The position numbers and the translations under genes are program-made. Shown here one piece after another: positions 25,101 through 36,509 of a stretch of 64,000 nucleotides of DNA. Every line of letters starts with the position of its first letter. The first letter of the stretch is position 1. This stretch comes from Nymphaea colorata (taxonomy: Eukaryota; Streptophyta; Magnoliopsida; Nymphaeales; Nymphaeaceae). Where the stretch lies: assembly GCF_008831285.2 (NCBI RefSeq), contig NC_045138.2, positions 19,811,934-19,875,933 on the forward strand, given 5' to 3'. The notes under the pieces were generated by a model, which saw nothing but the letters and a program-made list of their open reading frames with translations, ran no database searches and was not told the origin of the DNA.

Positions 25101-28100
25101 TTGAAACAAAGGAAGTAGAGGAATCACGTAACCCAGTAATATAGTAAGCTCAATGGCAATGACTCGTGTTGTTTCTTCTTCTACTCGGAAACATGAAACT
25201 AGGATCATTTGCTCCATAGAATTTTCACCAAACCTATATAACTTTTCAAATAAAAAATTCTATAGAAATTAGATCAGCCAGTGAAATTGACCAAACAAAT
25301 AAAAAGGCTGATCAACCTGGGGCAAGGTCACATATCTAACTATACCTTGCATGATTCTGTAGCCTTACCGGATTATGCATCTCTTGGCTGAGCCCAAAAC
25401 TCTCAAGGATGGAATTAACAACCATGGAAAAATAATGTGCAATATAAGATCCAATGCCAACCTGATAAAATTAACAATGCATAATTAGTTATTCATGATG
25501 AAATCAATTCAAAATGCAGCAGTATACAAGAAAACCCAAACTTACCAAAGATCCATATATAGCCAAGTAAAAGGCACTTTTTCTACCAGTTGGCAACAAC
25601 TTCATGCCCTACAAAGGAATGAGGTGCCAATATCAAAAGGCTTGTTCATGAGACACATGAATGTCAATCAGTTAAAGTTTAAGATATTTCCTGTTACAAT
25701 CACACACTTGGCATATCGCGAGGAGAAACATTGAGACGAAACAAAGATTAGAATTGCATTTATAATTGATATGTAATAATTATACTTTTAGTGTTTAGAA
25801 GTAGTTTGTGATTTAAACAGAAGCAATCTAACTTATTCTCATAAAAAGAGGCAGCACCAAATGTGAGAAGATGTCCAAGGATACAAAATAGATTTTTGTC
25901 CCAAACAAGCAAAGAAATGAAAATTTCAAAAATAAGCAACCCAATGTTTGATAATTTTACAAAATCACACCTGACAATAAAAAAAATCACATTTCACCTC
26001 CTAAATAATATTTATCAAAAAACCACCTCAAAGATGGCCACCATTGGGAAATGTTAAGCAGTGTTATACCCTCACTCTTTTTTAACATTTTCTACCCTTT
26101 CTGCACAACAGCTATTGATTACACAGTTAAATCAATTTCATTGTCCATAGATAAGCATCAAAAGGTGAAAACAATTACATAAAAGATAATGAAGGAAAAT
26201 CCAAGCATGATTCTGGAAAGAGAAGCAAGGAATGTTCTCAACTGGTGACAGTCAAGCAGATATTTGAGTAGGTAAACCTCAATAGACAAATGAAAGCTCA
26301 ATCATAAGTGCCTGTTGGGGTTAACATCTACAACATTGAGGATATCCCTCCCCTTCTTCCTATCACCCTTTTCCTTCTTCAGCTGCCACTCACCAACTAC
26401 CAGCATCTGAACTAAAGCGGGAAAAAGTGTGGATCTAAACTAAATAGAAATTAGTGTACTTACCCATCCTTTTTCCAGGAAATATATGCATGAGAATCTT
26501 AGTACTCTTATTCCTCATGTTCTAAACAAATTTCTTCTTAAGGATTCGCTATAATTTGATCCAACAATGATTCATTTTAAAAATGCTAGTTTTCAAGAAA
26601 CCGCTCAAGTTTTAGCAAAAGAGCAGTTCAAAATTCATTCATAGTTGAGTCAAGTGAATAAATGGATAGAGCTATATAGCTCCAATCATATAGAAAAACC
26701 AAAAGCAACTTTTGTAAAAGGATCAATCTTTGAGCATGCTTTAGTAAATTGTTCCCAAGAAAATAAGCAAACAGATGTTCAAAATGACTAGAAACCTCCA
26801 ACATGTTCCCCCTTATTGCTTATTTTATCATGAGTAATTGTGAGAGAAAAAACCAGTTTCACATCCATTCAGAAAACTCTGGTTTCTAACCACCTGACCC
26901 AGAAAGATTGGTTCTGCAGGTTCTTGTCCCCCTTCTTAACTACCAAGTGACCAGAAGAAAAAAAAAAAAAAAAAACACACTCCCATTCACTACCAACTTT
27001 TTCATGCCTCCCCAAAGTAAAAGACTAGGAGATTTCACATAAATGAACCAAATGACATTTGAAAATTTTCAATAGTAATAGCTCATTGATTTTCAATAGC
27101 TATGATGAACTGTCCACAAGACTGGTAGTTGTTGCTTTATGATGCTTACTCAGATGGAGGCCATTCTCAGAGTCATGTCAATCTATGGAGATTTTCCTGA
27201 TGAATATTCTGAAGAGTTAGACAAAAGGAATGACATCTCAAATGGTTTGCATCAGGTGGATGACTAAGCTAAAGTAGCAGCAAGGGTTTAATGTTTTAGA
27301 CCATGTTAATAAAATAATTACTAATTAGAGGATTTCACCGTGTTGCTAACATCTAATGCACTCACGTTTAGATAAAGAAACACAGGACCCTTTTCTTCAT
27401 CAGCAACAAATTTTTAGAATTGATTGGTTCAAAATGAAAATTCTAACAATAAGATTTATATAAAAACTTCATAAGTACCTTAATTTATTGAAGACTCAAC
27501 AAAGATTATGTGCTTTGAAGCTGGAGATTCGCTCACCATTAATGTTCAGAAGCTGGTAACATCAGTGGTTAAAAACTCGATGAGTCAACTTGTTGACTCA
27601 GCTTGACTCGACCCCTGCTGAGCTAGGTCACTGTGTTACAGCTAAATAGCCCACGTACCCATGTCGACCAGGAAGCAGGTACAGCGACACAGTTGGATAC
27701 GTTTTGGATAGATCCAAAACATATGAATTTAATAAATAAGCATCCCCCGACTCCTACCCCTTGCTCTATCGAGTTTCTCACCTTCACTTTTGCATAAAAA
27801 TTGGCCACCAGAATCTATGAGACAGGATCCTCGCTCATCGGCAGACGACGACTGGCCATGAATGGTGGAAGTTGGCAGCAGTAAGGCACCTATGTCACAT
27901 GGGTGCGGGTACGATACGGGTACGGACACGGCAATTTTGAAAATTTTGGATACACGGATATGGCAAATTTAATATTCTCAAAAATGATAAAATGAAAAAA
28001 AAAAAACATGAAATTAATAGTTCACTTTTACAATATGGTAAGAAAGTTTGTTTATCACAAAAGTGTTGAGTATTTGAAAGGATTGCTCATGGAAATAATT

Positions 28101-31100
28101 GGATGCATCACAAAAAAATGATAAAATGAAAAAATAAATAAATAAATAGTTTATTTTTTGGTGTGTCCCCACCCATGTCCCATACCCATATCCGCATGTC
28201 GGCGTGCCAGAGCGGGTATGTGGGCTATATGACAAGCAGCTTTCAAGCCCTTGTCTCAAATCAGGTGTTATATGACAAATAGACCATGCTTTCTATGACC
28301 AGATCTTCTAGTCAAATTACTCAAACTGTAGAGATACGAACAAGAAGAAGAGGAAGAGAAGCAATGATCACGATGTAACGTGGAAAACCCTCGACACGAG
28401 GGAGAAAAAACCACGAATGAGGAGGAGTTGGTGCCCACTAGCAGCCAGACTCTCTCTCTCTTAAGATTATCATTAACTCTTAAGGATTAGGGTTACATGA
28501 CTTAAGTAGAGCCCAAAACGGGCTACAAGGCGGGTCGGGTATGGATCCGGACCCGAAACCCACAATCTATCAACACTCCCCCTCAAGTTGGGCGTACATA
28601 TCAAACATGCCCAACTTGGATACATTCCTCTCAAATGAAGCTGAAGGAAGAGCTTTCGTCAGAACATCAACAGTTTGGTCTTCAGACTTCATGTAAGGTA
28701 AGATCAACTCTTTCGCATCAATCCTTTCCCGAATGAAGTGACGATCAATTTCAACATGTTTTGTTCTGTCGTGAAGTACAGGATTGTTGGCTAAGTTGAT
28801 TGCAGACTTGTTATCACAATACATCTTCATAGGTCCTTCAATCTCTATTCCAATGTCAGTCAACAATATCTTCAACCATAATAACTCTGACACTCCCATA
28901 GCAACTGCCCTATATTCTGCCTCTGCACTGGATCTAGAGCAAACATCCTGTCTCTTGCTCCTCCATACAACAAGGTTTCCTCCCAAGTAGACACAGTACC
29001 CTGTAGTGGATCGTCTGGTATCACCACAACCTGCCCAATCCGCATCAGAATAGCCCTCGATTTCCACAGTCTCTTGTTTCACATACAGGAGTCCCTTACC
29101 AGGATTTTTCTTCAGGTAGCATAGCACTCTGTCCACAGCCTTCAGATGTGCATCGATTGGCGCATGCATGAATTGGCTCAAAACATTCACCGCAAAGGTG
29201 ATATCAGGTCTCGTGAGGATAAGATAAATTAGCTTCCCAACCAAACGTTGATATCTTCCCTTGTCTTCTTCACAGAGAGGCTCTCCATCTCTAAGACTCA
29301 ACTTGTGCCCAGTGTCAAAAGGGGTAGGAGTAGGTCTACATCCCAATTTACCAGTTTCTTCCAGCAGGTCTAATGTATATTTCCTTTGGTTTAGTACAAG
29401 ACCAGTACTAGACCTAGCAACCTCCATACCAAGAAAATACCTTAGTTTTCCAAGATCTTTGAGGTCGAATTCTGTAGCCAGTAACCCTTTTAGCTTGATA
29501 ATCTCCTCCTCATCATCTCCAGTAACAATCATGTCATCTACGTAGACGAGCAGGAGAGTAACCTTGCTCTCCTTCTTCTTCACAAACAGAGTGTGATCTC
29601 CATTTCCTTGTTTGTATCCATGACGTATCATCACTCTTCTCAGTCGTTCAAACCACGCTCTGGGCGATTGCTTAAGGCCATACAATGCCTTTTTCAGCTT
29701 ACAACACATTTCTGGTTTTTCATATCCTGGAGGCATATGCATATATACTTCTTCTTCGAGGTCACCATTGAGGAATGCATTCTTAACATCCAGTTGATAC
29801 ATCTTCCACTCCTTCATCACAGCTAGGGATATAACCACCCTCACAGTCTTCATTTTCGCAACAGGAGCAAAGGTTTCCAAGTAATCAATTCCATATTTCT
29901 GGCTAAACCCCTTGGCCACAAGTCGAGCTTTATATCTTTCAACACTCCCATCTGGTTTGTACTTGATGGTATACACCCATTTGGATCCAACTAGGTGAGC
30001 GGCTTCAGGAATCTTCACCACTTCCCATGTCAAGTTTCTTCTTAGGGCATCTATTTCTTCTTTCATTGCATCGGCCCACTTGGAGTCACTTTGAGCTTCA
30101 GCGACAGTCCTGGGAATCACAGCCAAAGAAAGAGTAGAAACAAAGCACTTGTAATCTTTCCCAAGTCTGGAATAAGAAACAAAATTACCAATGGGGTGTT
30201 GAGTACATGACCTGACACCCTTTCTCAGGGCAATGGGAAGATCGTCATTCTTCTTTTCAACCTCATCATGGGTCTCCACGGTCTCCTCGGTAGGACTTGG
30301 TTCATCCAGGAAAGGAGTGGCATTGGGATTGGAAGTAGATCTAGCATCACAAGTCATCACCTCTGTCCGAGTACCTCGTCTAGAGTAGAACTGTCCAAAC
30401 AACTGAGGGCCTTCCTTCTCAATGCTATTGTCACCCCTTTCCTCCTTCTCAGGCACATCAACAGTATTAAGTGATTCTGTTTTCTTGTAGTCCAAAAAAT
30501 CTATAAACTGAAGTCCCTGTCTCTGAGAATACTCTTCCCTGCCCACAGGCTGCTCCCCCTGAAGAGGATTCGCACCAAAGTAAGAGGCATGTTCCAAGAA
30601 GGTAACATCCCTCGTAACATAAGCTCGACCAGTAATAGGATCAATACATTTGTATCCTTTTTGCGTAGGGGAGTATCCAACAAAGACACCTTTGATAGAC
30701 CTAGGATCAAGTTTCTTGACATTTGGACTGTGATCATGGATAAAACATACACAACCAAAAACACGAGGAGGAAGAGGAAATGGTGGACGACTGCCAGGAA
30801 GCAACGAGTGGGGAGTCCTACCATTCAAAACACGACTGGGCATGCGGTTAATAAGATAGGCACTAGTAAGAACTGCATCACCCCAATAGTGTTTAGGAAG
30901 ATTTCTCTGAAACAAAAGAGCCCTGGTGACATTAAGAAGTTGACGATTTTTCCTTTCAGCTACCCCATTTTGAGGGGGGGTGTAACTACAGGATGTCTCG
31001 TGAACAATCCCCCGTTGTCTAAGAAACTCCTCAACAGGCCGACACATGTACTCACGGGCATTATCGGACCTGAAAGTTTTAACATTCGCACCATACTGGG

Positions 31101-34100
31101 TATGCACAAGAAGAATAAATGTCTCGATGATTCGAGGAACCTCGCTGCGGTCTTTTAACAAGTATATAAATGTAGCACGAGAGAAATCATCAATGAAAGT
31201 GATAAAATACTGGAAACCTTGACGGGTATGAATGCCCGAAGGTCCCCATACATCAGAGTGAATCAAAGAAAAAACTTCATTAGCACAACTAGAAGAAAGA
31301 GGGTATGAAGCCCTCACATGTTTGGCAAACTGACAAACATCACAAGAAATGGAAGACACATCAAAGGAGGAACACAAGTCTGGAAACAAATGTTTCAAAA
31401 TCCCAAAAGGTAAATGCCCAAAACGTTCATGCCAGTACATAAAAGACTGAAGACAATCTTCTCTTCTCTTATCTGTCTTGCGGATCGCTGTCAACAGAGC
31501 AGTAGCCACACGTATGGGAAGACGATATAATCCATCAGAAGCTAAACCAATCCCAATCCTCTTCCCTGTCACCAAGTCCTGCAAAACACAACGATCGGCA
31601 GAGAATATAAGTTCACAATTCAATTCTTTAGTAAGTCTACTGACTGATAAGAGATTTAAAGGAAACTGGGGAACATGTAAAGCGCCCTGCACATGAAATT
31701 TGTCCAACAAGGACAGAGTGCCTTCGCCTGCCACACAGGTAGAGGAACCATCTGCAAGAGAAACACGTTCCCTTCCCGAGGACAACTTATACTCATGAAA
31801 CAATTTTGGATTACCTGTCATGTGATGAGTAGCACCACTATCTACAATCCATTCCCCCACAGAAGAGTTACCTTGATTGCCAATAGCTGCAAGAGCATGA
31901 TTAGCTGTAGTTCCCTCTGAGGTCTCAGTCTTGTTGACATCGAGCCTGCCCAAATAAGCCCTTAGTTCACGAAGCTGGTCAGCAGAAATGGAGACTTTTT
32001 CTCCACTAGAGGCTTGCACCTCAGACACGGGCGTTCTCCCAGTCAAAGATCTCCCTCTGTTCCCCTTCTTTTCTGGATGAAGATCCCAGCAATAATCCAC
32101 AGTGTGACCTGTCTTCTTGCAGTGAGTGCACCGGCGAAGAGACCTAGATGGGCCGCCAAGACCACGACTCACGAGAGCAGATCTCTCGTTATAGGGCACA
32201 AGTTCCCTCTTCCCTTCTTTTGTAACAAGCCTTCTCTGTTCTTCCGCTTCAACACAGGAGTACACATCTTCAATACTGGACACCTCCCCTGAATTCAAAA
32301 TCTGACTTCGAACACCTTCAAACTCATCATTTAAACCTGCTAAAAATAAAAACACCCTGTTTTCCCATTCATGAGCAACATAGAGCGCCTGATCATGGGG
32401 ACAATGCCAAGGAATATCAGAATGATAGTCAAGCTCTTCCCACTTGGCTTTCAAAGCCCCATAGTACTCTGCAACAGACGAGGTCCCTTGTCGAATGCCA
32501 TAGACTGTCTTCATTACTTGGTAAGTACGAATTGCGGTCTTCTTTTGGCCATACATTTGCTCGAGGACCACCCACATGTCTCTAGCAGTCTTCTTCCGAA
32601 GGATAAGGGGCTGAATATCGGCGGAAACGGAATTGACAATCCAAGTTTTCACTTGATTATCCTCAAGAAACCAAGTATGCCACACATCACTTGTTCTTGC
32701 TGGTTCGGGGTTGCTCCCATCAATATAGGCCATGCGACCACGGCCAGCAATCCCCATGGTCATAGCAGGCGACCACGAGAAATAATTATCCTTGGTGAGG
32801 CGAAGAGTGATGACCTGCATGGGAACATTCTCAGTTCTAAAAGCCCCTATTTCAGTGGGATTGGTGTTGACGGTTGACGAGGAAGAGGCTGCCATAATCA
32901 CAGACCAGTAGGCTGCAAGGGCAGCAGGAAGCAATCACACGATACAACACCAAAAAACGGACAGAGAGCAGGAAACGGAACCAGGCAAAGCGGCGCGGCG
33001 CTGGGCGGGAACAGACCAGGCAGTCGGCGCGGCGCTGGGCGGAAACAGACCAGGCAGAGCGGCACGGCGCCGGAAAAGGACACGGCGTTGGGCGGAAAAA
33101 GACCGCCGCTGGACAGGTCGTCGTTTGGGCAGGCCGACGCTGGGCGGAAGCGGCTGAACGGGAACGCCGCTGGGCAGGGCGTCGCTGGGCGGAAGTAGCG
33201 GATTCCTGAGCGGCGCTGATCAGGGCGGCGCTGGGCGGAGACGGCGGCGGGACGACAGACGACGCTCGGGCACGAGCGTCGGGCACGGGCGAGACGATGA
33301 ACAGTGCCGGGCGATTCTCCTCTAACACGGGCAAAAGACAACCAGAAACGCCGGAACTTCACGGCTCTGATACCATGTAGAGATACGAACAAGAAGAAGA
33401 GGAAGAGAAGCAATGATCACGATGTAACCTGGAAAACCCTCGACACGAGGGAGAAAAAACCACGAATGAGGAGGAGTTGGTGCCCACTAGCAGCCAGACT
33501 CTCTCTCTCTTAAGATTATCATTAACTCTTAAGGATTAGGGTTACATGACTTAAGTAGAGCCCAAAACGGGCTACAAGGCGGGTCGGGTATGGATCCGGA
33601 CCCGAAACCCACAATCTATCAACACAAACTAAACTAGAAATGAGGATCAATATAAAGAAATAATTTGTACCTGAAAGAGAAGTATTAGAATGACAAGCAA
33701 GACTCCGAGGAACATTGAAGTGCTATAGTAAAACGGCACCCACTGGCTGGCCACTGGTGCCAAAAGCAATATGACAAGCCCAAGACCAAGGAAAAGCAAG
33801 CGCCATTGCTGTACAACTGCAATACCAATTAACTCTTACATCATACGTACAAGAATAAAGTCAAATTTACAGTAAAAGACATTCCTACCAACCTTCTTCA
33901 AGAGAAATGGTAATAAAGCCTGTTAATCCATCCATGAACTTGACATCTATGTACATTTCTCTATAAGGTGATGTAAAAGTGCTCCAGTAACCATCTTGGA
34001 TGGACTTCCATTCATTTTCTGGGCATTGACAATGAGCAACAGAAGCATTCCTGTGCATATTGTGCAACCATATTTAGTTTTCCTCCCATGAAAACATTCT

Positions 34101-36509
34101 CTGCATCAATTTCATAAAACAATTCTGAATAGAAATTGATAATGCATGGTAATCCAGGAACAGCTTTTAGGAGAACAGTTGAGGATACAAAATGTGTGTC
34201 CCAGATCCATAAAATAAAACAAAAGAAATGGATGAAAAATGGAGAAATAAAAATATGGCAAAGGATAGGTCTAGGCATTGAAGTTTTGTCCTTAAATCCC
34301 ATGAATGGTTGCCTATTTTGTTCTATTTTAGTCAATTAAAAATCTTTTCACAAAGCCAAGTCCCTTAGAAAACTACAAGCATTTTTTTCCTTTTTTTTAG
34401 GCAAACTGCAGAATTACCTTGAGTTGTCTCCAGAACCTCTACATTAAGAAAATGTATTCTACTGAGCCATTATATTAAACAAATATCCACTCTCACCTGT
34501 GAAGACATACACCAATCTTTCCATAATTCTTTTCTGGTATTCCTTCTGAAGGCTTCAACGCAATGTGGAATGCATTTGCATACCTTCTGATATTTGTTCT
34601 TGACAATCCAGAGACCTTGGCACGCTTACATGCAGAGAAAGCACCAGCTTTGCCACCAGGCAATAATTTAGGCTGACCAGTTGGGACCAAGAGAACAGTA
34701 GGGTTCTCCAAGCTAATGCCTGCAATAAAATAAATCCGCGACCATCAAATGCAAAAGATTTAATTAATTACAAAGTCACAAGACCTAATCATTTACCTGA
34801 CTATCATGAAGCAGGCATTATTGAAGCACCAATGACTGTGTGTATAAAAATTTATTTGCAGTTAAAATAACAATATAGATTAAGGAAATGGGTTACCCTA
34901 CATGAGACACAAACACTCGTTGCAGTAACTCTACCACTAATTGATGTAAGATGGCGCAATGTTAAGCCACCTCATAAAACCTCAAACTACTCATTAGTAC
35001 TATTGCATTTATTTGTGATTATCTGCACAATTGCACTTAAGTAGCGAACATCTATAATACACAAATCAAACCCAAGCATAATTCCACCTTCATTCATGTT
35101 TTTCTTACTCTTTAAAGCTTGAGTAACAAAAACAGACTAACTAAAGGTCCATCATCCACAAGAGAAAATACTGCACCATGCATAGATAGAAAGAGTCGAA
35201 ACTGTAATGAAAAAGCTGCATTAACTGGTTGTGGGTGCACAAAAAAAGTGAGTAAAATCACCTCAACTCACAATCACACACTTAAGAGCAAAAGATGGGC
35301 CTCCAGTATCGACTTTAATCTCACAAACACAACTCATACGCAAAAGGAAAGTAGTACTTCAACTAACAAAGGACTTGTCTAAACACCTTACCGGCATAAA
35401 TTTACAGCAGGCAGTTAAACCCCTTAAGTAGAGAAAGAAGGAGAATCTCTGAGATCCAAAAAAATAGAAATAGAAAATAGCAAAAAGAAAAATCGAAGCA
35501 AAGAAAATAGGATACAGAATAACTAAAAATGGGACACCCCCACAACGCAAGCGTAAGCTTAACTCCTTTCAAATGTTCCTTAAACAGTCACACCACATTT
35601 TCTGCTCTCTTATATGAACCATGAAGGTTTATTTATTTGTATTCCTAGTGCTAGTTTTCAACGTCCCAACAATCTCATTCGCTCAAAACTGTACGCTATG
35701 TCGCACACTAAATCTAAAATCAAGCGCTTCATCTAAAAAAACATCACATTCCACGTGAAGAACCCGGCACCAGTTAATCAATTCAAGAATAAAAAACCGT
35801 TCCCCACAAAAAATCTCATACTAATTTCGTTCCAGAAATGGGAAACGAAAATTTTAACGCTCAAAGATTGGCACGTCTCGTCCCAAATGTTTGAACAAAT
35901 GAAACAGAAAGTTAAGTTGCGCAGACAATAACCAGGTCCCGATCCTTGCGGAATAGATTTCTCAATAACAATTCAATTTTAAGTACGGGGTTAACGTCAA
36001 CCACCAGAAAACGGAGGCGCTGAATCCAAAGCGTGCACGGAGGCAAAATGAAAAAACATGGCATTTGGGTGGGCTTCTTGAGGTCCCTCCGTGCAGTATC
36101 CAGCTTCGACCGTCCCCAAAGGAAGGCCCCACTAGTCAATCTCGTGTTATACAGCTACCAAAAGAGACCCCAAAGTTCAAGGGAAAAAAAAAATTTCCAA
36201 GGAACGCACCAAATTCCCAACCAATAAGGAGACGCAAAGTCCTAAACCCCATGTATCAACCCAAAACTCTCCTATAACCCCCAAAAAAACACGAAAAAAA
36301 AACTCGAAGAACATGAACATAATCAAAGACTATGATCCTTGAGGATGCATAAAACCCTAACTCGACCAGCGCTTAAGATATTTATATGAGAAAATTCGAG
36401 TCGGAAACTCACCAACAACCTGGATATCGTCGTCTGCTAGGGCTAGCAATCCCAAGGGAGCAAGACAAAGGAAGAGGAAGACGACGATGGAGAAACCAGC
36501 AGACGCCAT
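22188..36509 (-). CDS. NEMP/PNET2-type nuclear envelope integral membrane protein
   Basis: Family of inner nuclear membrane proteins (NEMP, formerly DUF2215; PNET2 in Arabidopsis), linked to nuclear envelope structure and chromatin attachment. Ten exons: 36509-36413, 34719-34497, 34050-33893, 33816-33671, 25608-25546, 25461-25369, 24209-24048, 23434-23349, 23272-23079, 22498-22188; 1533 nt, 510 aa, all phases consistent. Residues 1-26 form a signal peptide. A Cys-containing luminal part follows (KPSEGIPEKNYGKIGVCLHR, CQCPENEW). Several membrane helices lie at about 165-345 (LLFLGLGLVILLLAPVASQW, MFLGVLLVILILLF). The conserved VGVAQF-type segment appears as SVDIGVAQFVKWAMRIIGV. A polar C-terminal tail contains FSKKEWEDFTRESTREAM. 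Intron 4 (8.1 kb) carries an intact copia element in the same orientation, yet every exon is undamaged. Confidence 0.9.
24656..24961. mobile_element. Non-autonomous terminal-inverted-repeat element in a PNET2-like gene intron
   Basis: About 306 bp bounded by cattgtca (24656-24663) and its inverted copy tgacaatg (24954-24961). The direct repeat ttggaag occurs on both sides (24649-24655 and 24963-24969; the match extends to ttggaagcat). The interior is A+T-rich with no ORF. Its left interior (ctcgggtataatatggcaa) matches that of the element at 44717 (cttgggtataatacggcga), so both belong to one family. Confidence 0.6.
27560..28326. repeat. Decayed repeats left of the copia insertion
   Basis: Intron sequence with gactca/gactcg words (27570-27610) resembling the block at 6430-6600, then gggtacgatacgggtacgg-type text (27900-27960) and a related ccatacccatatccgcatg stretch at 28170-28200. 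These look like old non-autonomous elements. No termini could be fixed. Confidence 0.4.
28327..28575 (-). repeat. 3' LTR of the copia element
   Basis: 249 bp, terminal TG...CA; identical to the 5' LTR except one base. Its first six bases on the minus strand, TGTTGA, supply the last sense codon (Cys) and the stop codon of gag-pol. Confidence 0.96.
28570..32895 (-). CDS. Copia gag-pol polyprotein, intact single ORF (1441 aa)
   Basis: Encodes capsid, protease, integrase, reverse transcriptase and RNase H for retrotransposition in virus-like particles. Domain order: gag with a UBN2-type core (about residues 20-230); CCHC knuckle CTHCKKTGHTVDYC near 256-269; aspartic protease motif IVDSGATHHM near 350; GAG-pre-integrase HHCC zinc region (WHERFGHL ... 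CDVC) near 488-520; integrase catalytic D548, D611, E647 (SDVWG, RSDNARE, NGVAERKN). Reverse transcriptase follows at about 960-1200, with KNAFLNGDL and the YVDD box at about 1118-1121. RNase H comes last (SSAEAEYRA, CDNKSAINLA, VDVLTKALPS). Integrase before RT defines the copia order. The first in-frame ATG after the leader is 32895 (MAASSSS). There are no stops or frameshifts. The ORF overlaps the polypurine tract and ends 6 nt inside the 3' LTR. Confidence 0.97.
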   Translation of the reverse strand: MAASSSSTVNTNPTEIGAFRTENVPMQVITLRLTKDNYFSWSPAMTMGIAGRGRMAYIDGSNPEPARTSDVWHTWFLEDNQVKTWIVNSVSADIQPLILRKKTARDMWVVLEQMYGQKKTAIRTYQVMKTVYGIRQGTSSVAEYYGALKAKWEELDYHSDIPWHCPHDQALYVAHEWENRVFLFLAGLNDEFEGVRSQILNSGEVSSIEDVYSCVEAEEQRRLVTKEGKRELVPYNERSALVSRGLGGPSRSLRRCTHCKKTGHTVDYCWDLHPEKKGNRGRSLTGRTPVSEVQASSGEKVSISADQLRELRAYLGRLDVNKTETSEGTTANHALAAIGNQGNSSVGEWIVDSGATHHMTGNPKLFHEYKLSSGRERVSLADGSSTCVAGEGTLSLLDKFHVQGALHVPQFPLNLLSVSRLTKELNCELIFSADRCVLQDLVTGKRIGIGLASDGLYRLPIRVATALLTAIRKTDKRREDCLQSFMYWHERFGHLPFGILKHLFPDLCSSFDVSSISCDVCQFAKHVRASYPLSSSCANEVFSLIHSDVWGPSGIHTRQGFQYFITFIDDFSRATFIYLLKDRSEVPRIIETFILLVHTQYGANVKTFRSDNAREYMCRPVEEFLRQRGIVHETSCSYTPPQNGVAERKNRQLLNVTRALLFQRNLPKHYWGDAVLTSAYLINRMPSRVLNGRTPHSLLPGSRPPFPLPPRVFGCVCFIHDHSPNVKKLDPRSIKGVFVGYSPTQKGYKCIDPITGRAYVTRDVTFLEHASYFGANPLQGEQPVGREEYSQRQGLQFIDFLDYKKTESLNTVDVPEKEERGDNSIEKEGPQLFGQFYSRRGTRTEVMTCDARSTSNPNATPFLDEPSPTEETVETHDEVEKKNDDLPIALRKGVRSCTQHPIGNFVSYSRLGKDYKCFVSTLSLAVIPRTVAEAQSDSKWADAMKEEIDALRRNLTWEVVKIPEAAHLVGSKWVYTIKYKPDGSVERYKARLVAKGFSQKYGIDYLETFAPVAKMKTVRVVISLAVMKEWKMYQLDVKNAFLNGDLEEEVYMHMPPGYEKPEMCCKLKKALYGLKQSPRAWFERLRRVMIRHGYKQGNGDHTLFVKKKESKVTLLLVYVDDMIVTGDDEEEIIKLKGLLATEFDLKDLGKLRYFLGMEVARSSTGLVLNQRKYTLDLLEETGKLGCRPTPTPFDTGHKLSLRDGEPLCEEDKGRYQRLVGKLIYLILTRPDITFAVNVLSQFMHAPIDAHLKAVDRVLCYLKKNPGKGLLYVKQETVEIEGYSDADWAGCGDTRRSTTGYCVYLGGNLVVWRSKRQDVCSRSSAEAEYRAVAMGVSELLWLKILLTDIGIEIEGPMKMYCDNKSAINLANNPVLHDRTKHVEIDRHFIRERIDAKELILPYMKSEDQTVDVLTKALPSASFERNVSKLGMFDMYAQLEGEC
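28576..28586 (-). other. Polypurine tract of the copia element
   Basis: TTGAGGGGGAG abuts the 3' LTR and primes plus-strand DNA synthesis in LTR elements. It is also translated as part of the gag-pol C-terminus. Confidence 0.85.
32985..33280 (-). repeat. GC-rich imperfect repeats in the copia 5' leader
   Basis: Between the primer-binding site and gag, the motif gcgctgggcgg and close variants recur about nine or ten times (plus-strand reading) with spacings near 25-45 bp; two copies are followed by the same aacagaccaggca word. The block is far richer in G+C than the element's other parts or the host intron. Frames open through it in two registers, but their predicted products are low-complexity Pro/Arg/Ala/Ser and overlap each other. 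Confidence 0.75.
33364..33375 (-). other. Primer-binding site (initiator tRNA-Met type)
   Basis: TGGTATCAGAGC lies immediately after the 5' LTR. It is the classic complement of the 3' end of plant initiator methionine tRNA used by most copia elements. Confidence 0.93.
33376..33624 (-). repeat. 5' LTR of the copia element
   Basis: 249 bp, followed on its host side by the CAAAC target duplication at 33625-33629. It would carry the promoter for genomic RNA; no canonical TATA box was clear. One mismatch to the 3' LTR. Confidence 0.96.

Larger units (their letters stand above)
28327..33624 (-). mobile_element. Complete Ty1/copia LTR retrotransposon in intron 4 of the PNET2-like gene
   Basis: 5298 bp, read on the minus strand like its host gene. 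It has a 5' LTR at 33376-33624, primer-binding site directly next to it, GC-rich leader, one uninterrupted gag-pol ORF, polypurine tract and 3' LTR at 28327-28575. LTRs start TGTTG and end CTACA. A perfect 5-bp target duplication, CAAAC, lies at 28322-28326 and 33625-33629. The LTRs differ at one base in 249 (cgtgg versus cctgg), so the insertion is young. All parts needed for retrotransposition appear present. The lineage within copia was not assigned. Confidence 0.97.

Noticed and set aside
30589-31158. 189-codon open frame on the plus strand
   Set aside because: Antisense to the copia integrase/RT region; no independent protein features.
32852-33413. Two overlapping frames of 160-171 codons in the copia leader
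   Set aside because: They run through GC-rich repeats and encode low-complexity Arg/Pro/Ser sequence in two registers at once; better explained as a non-coding leader.
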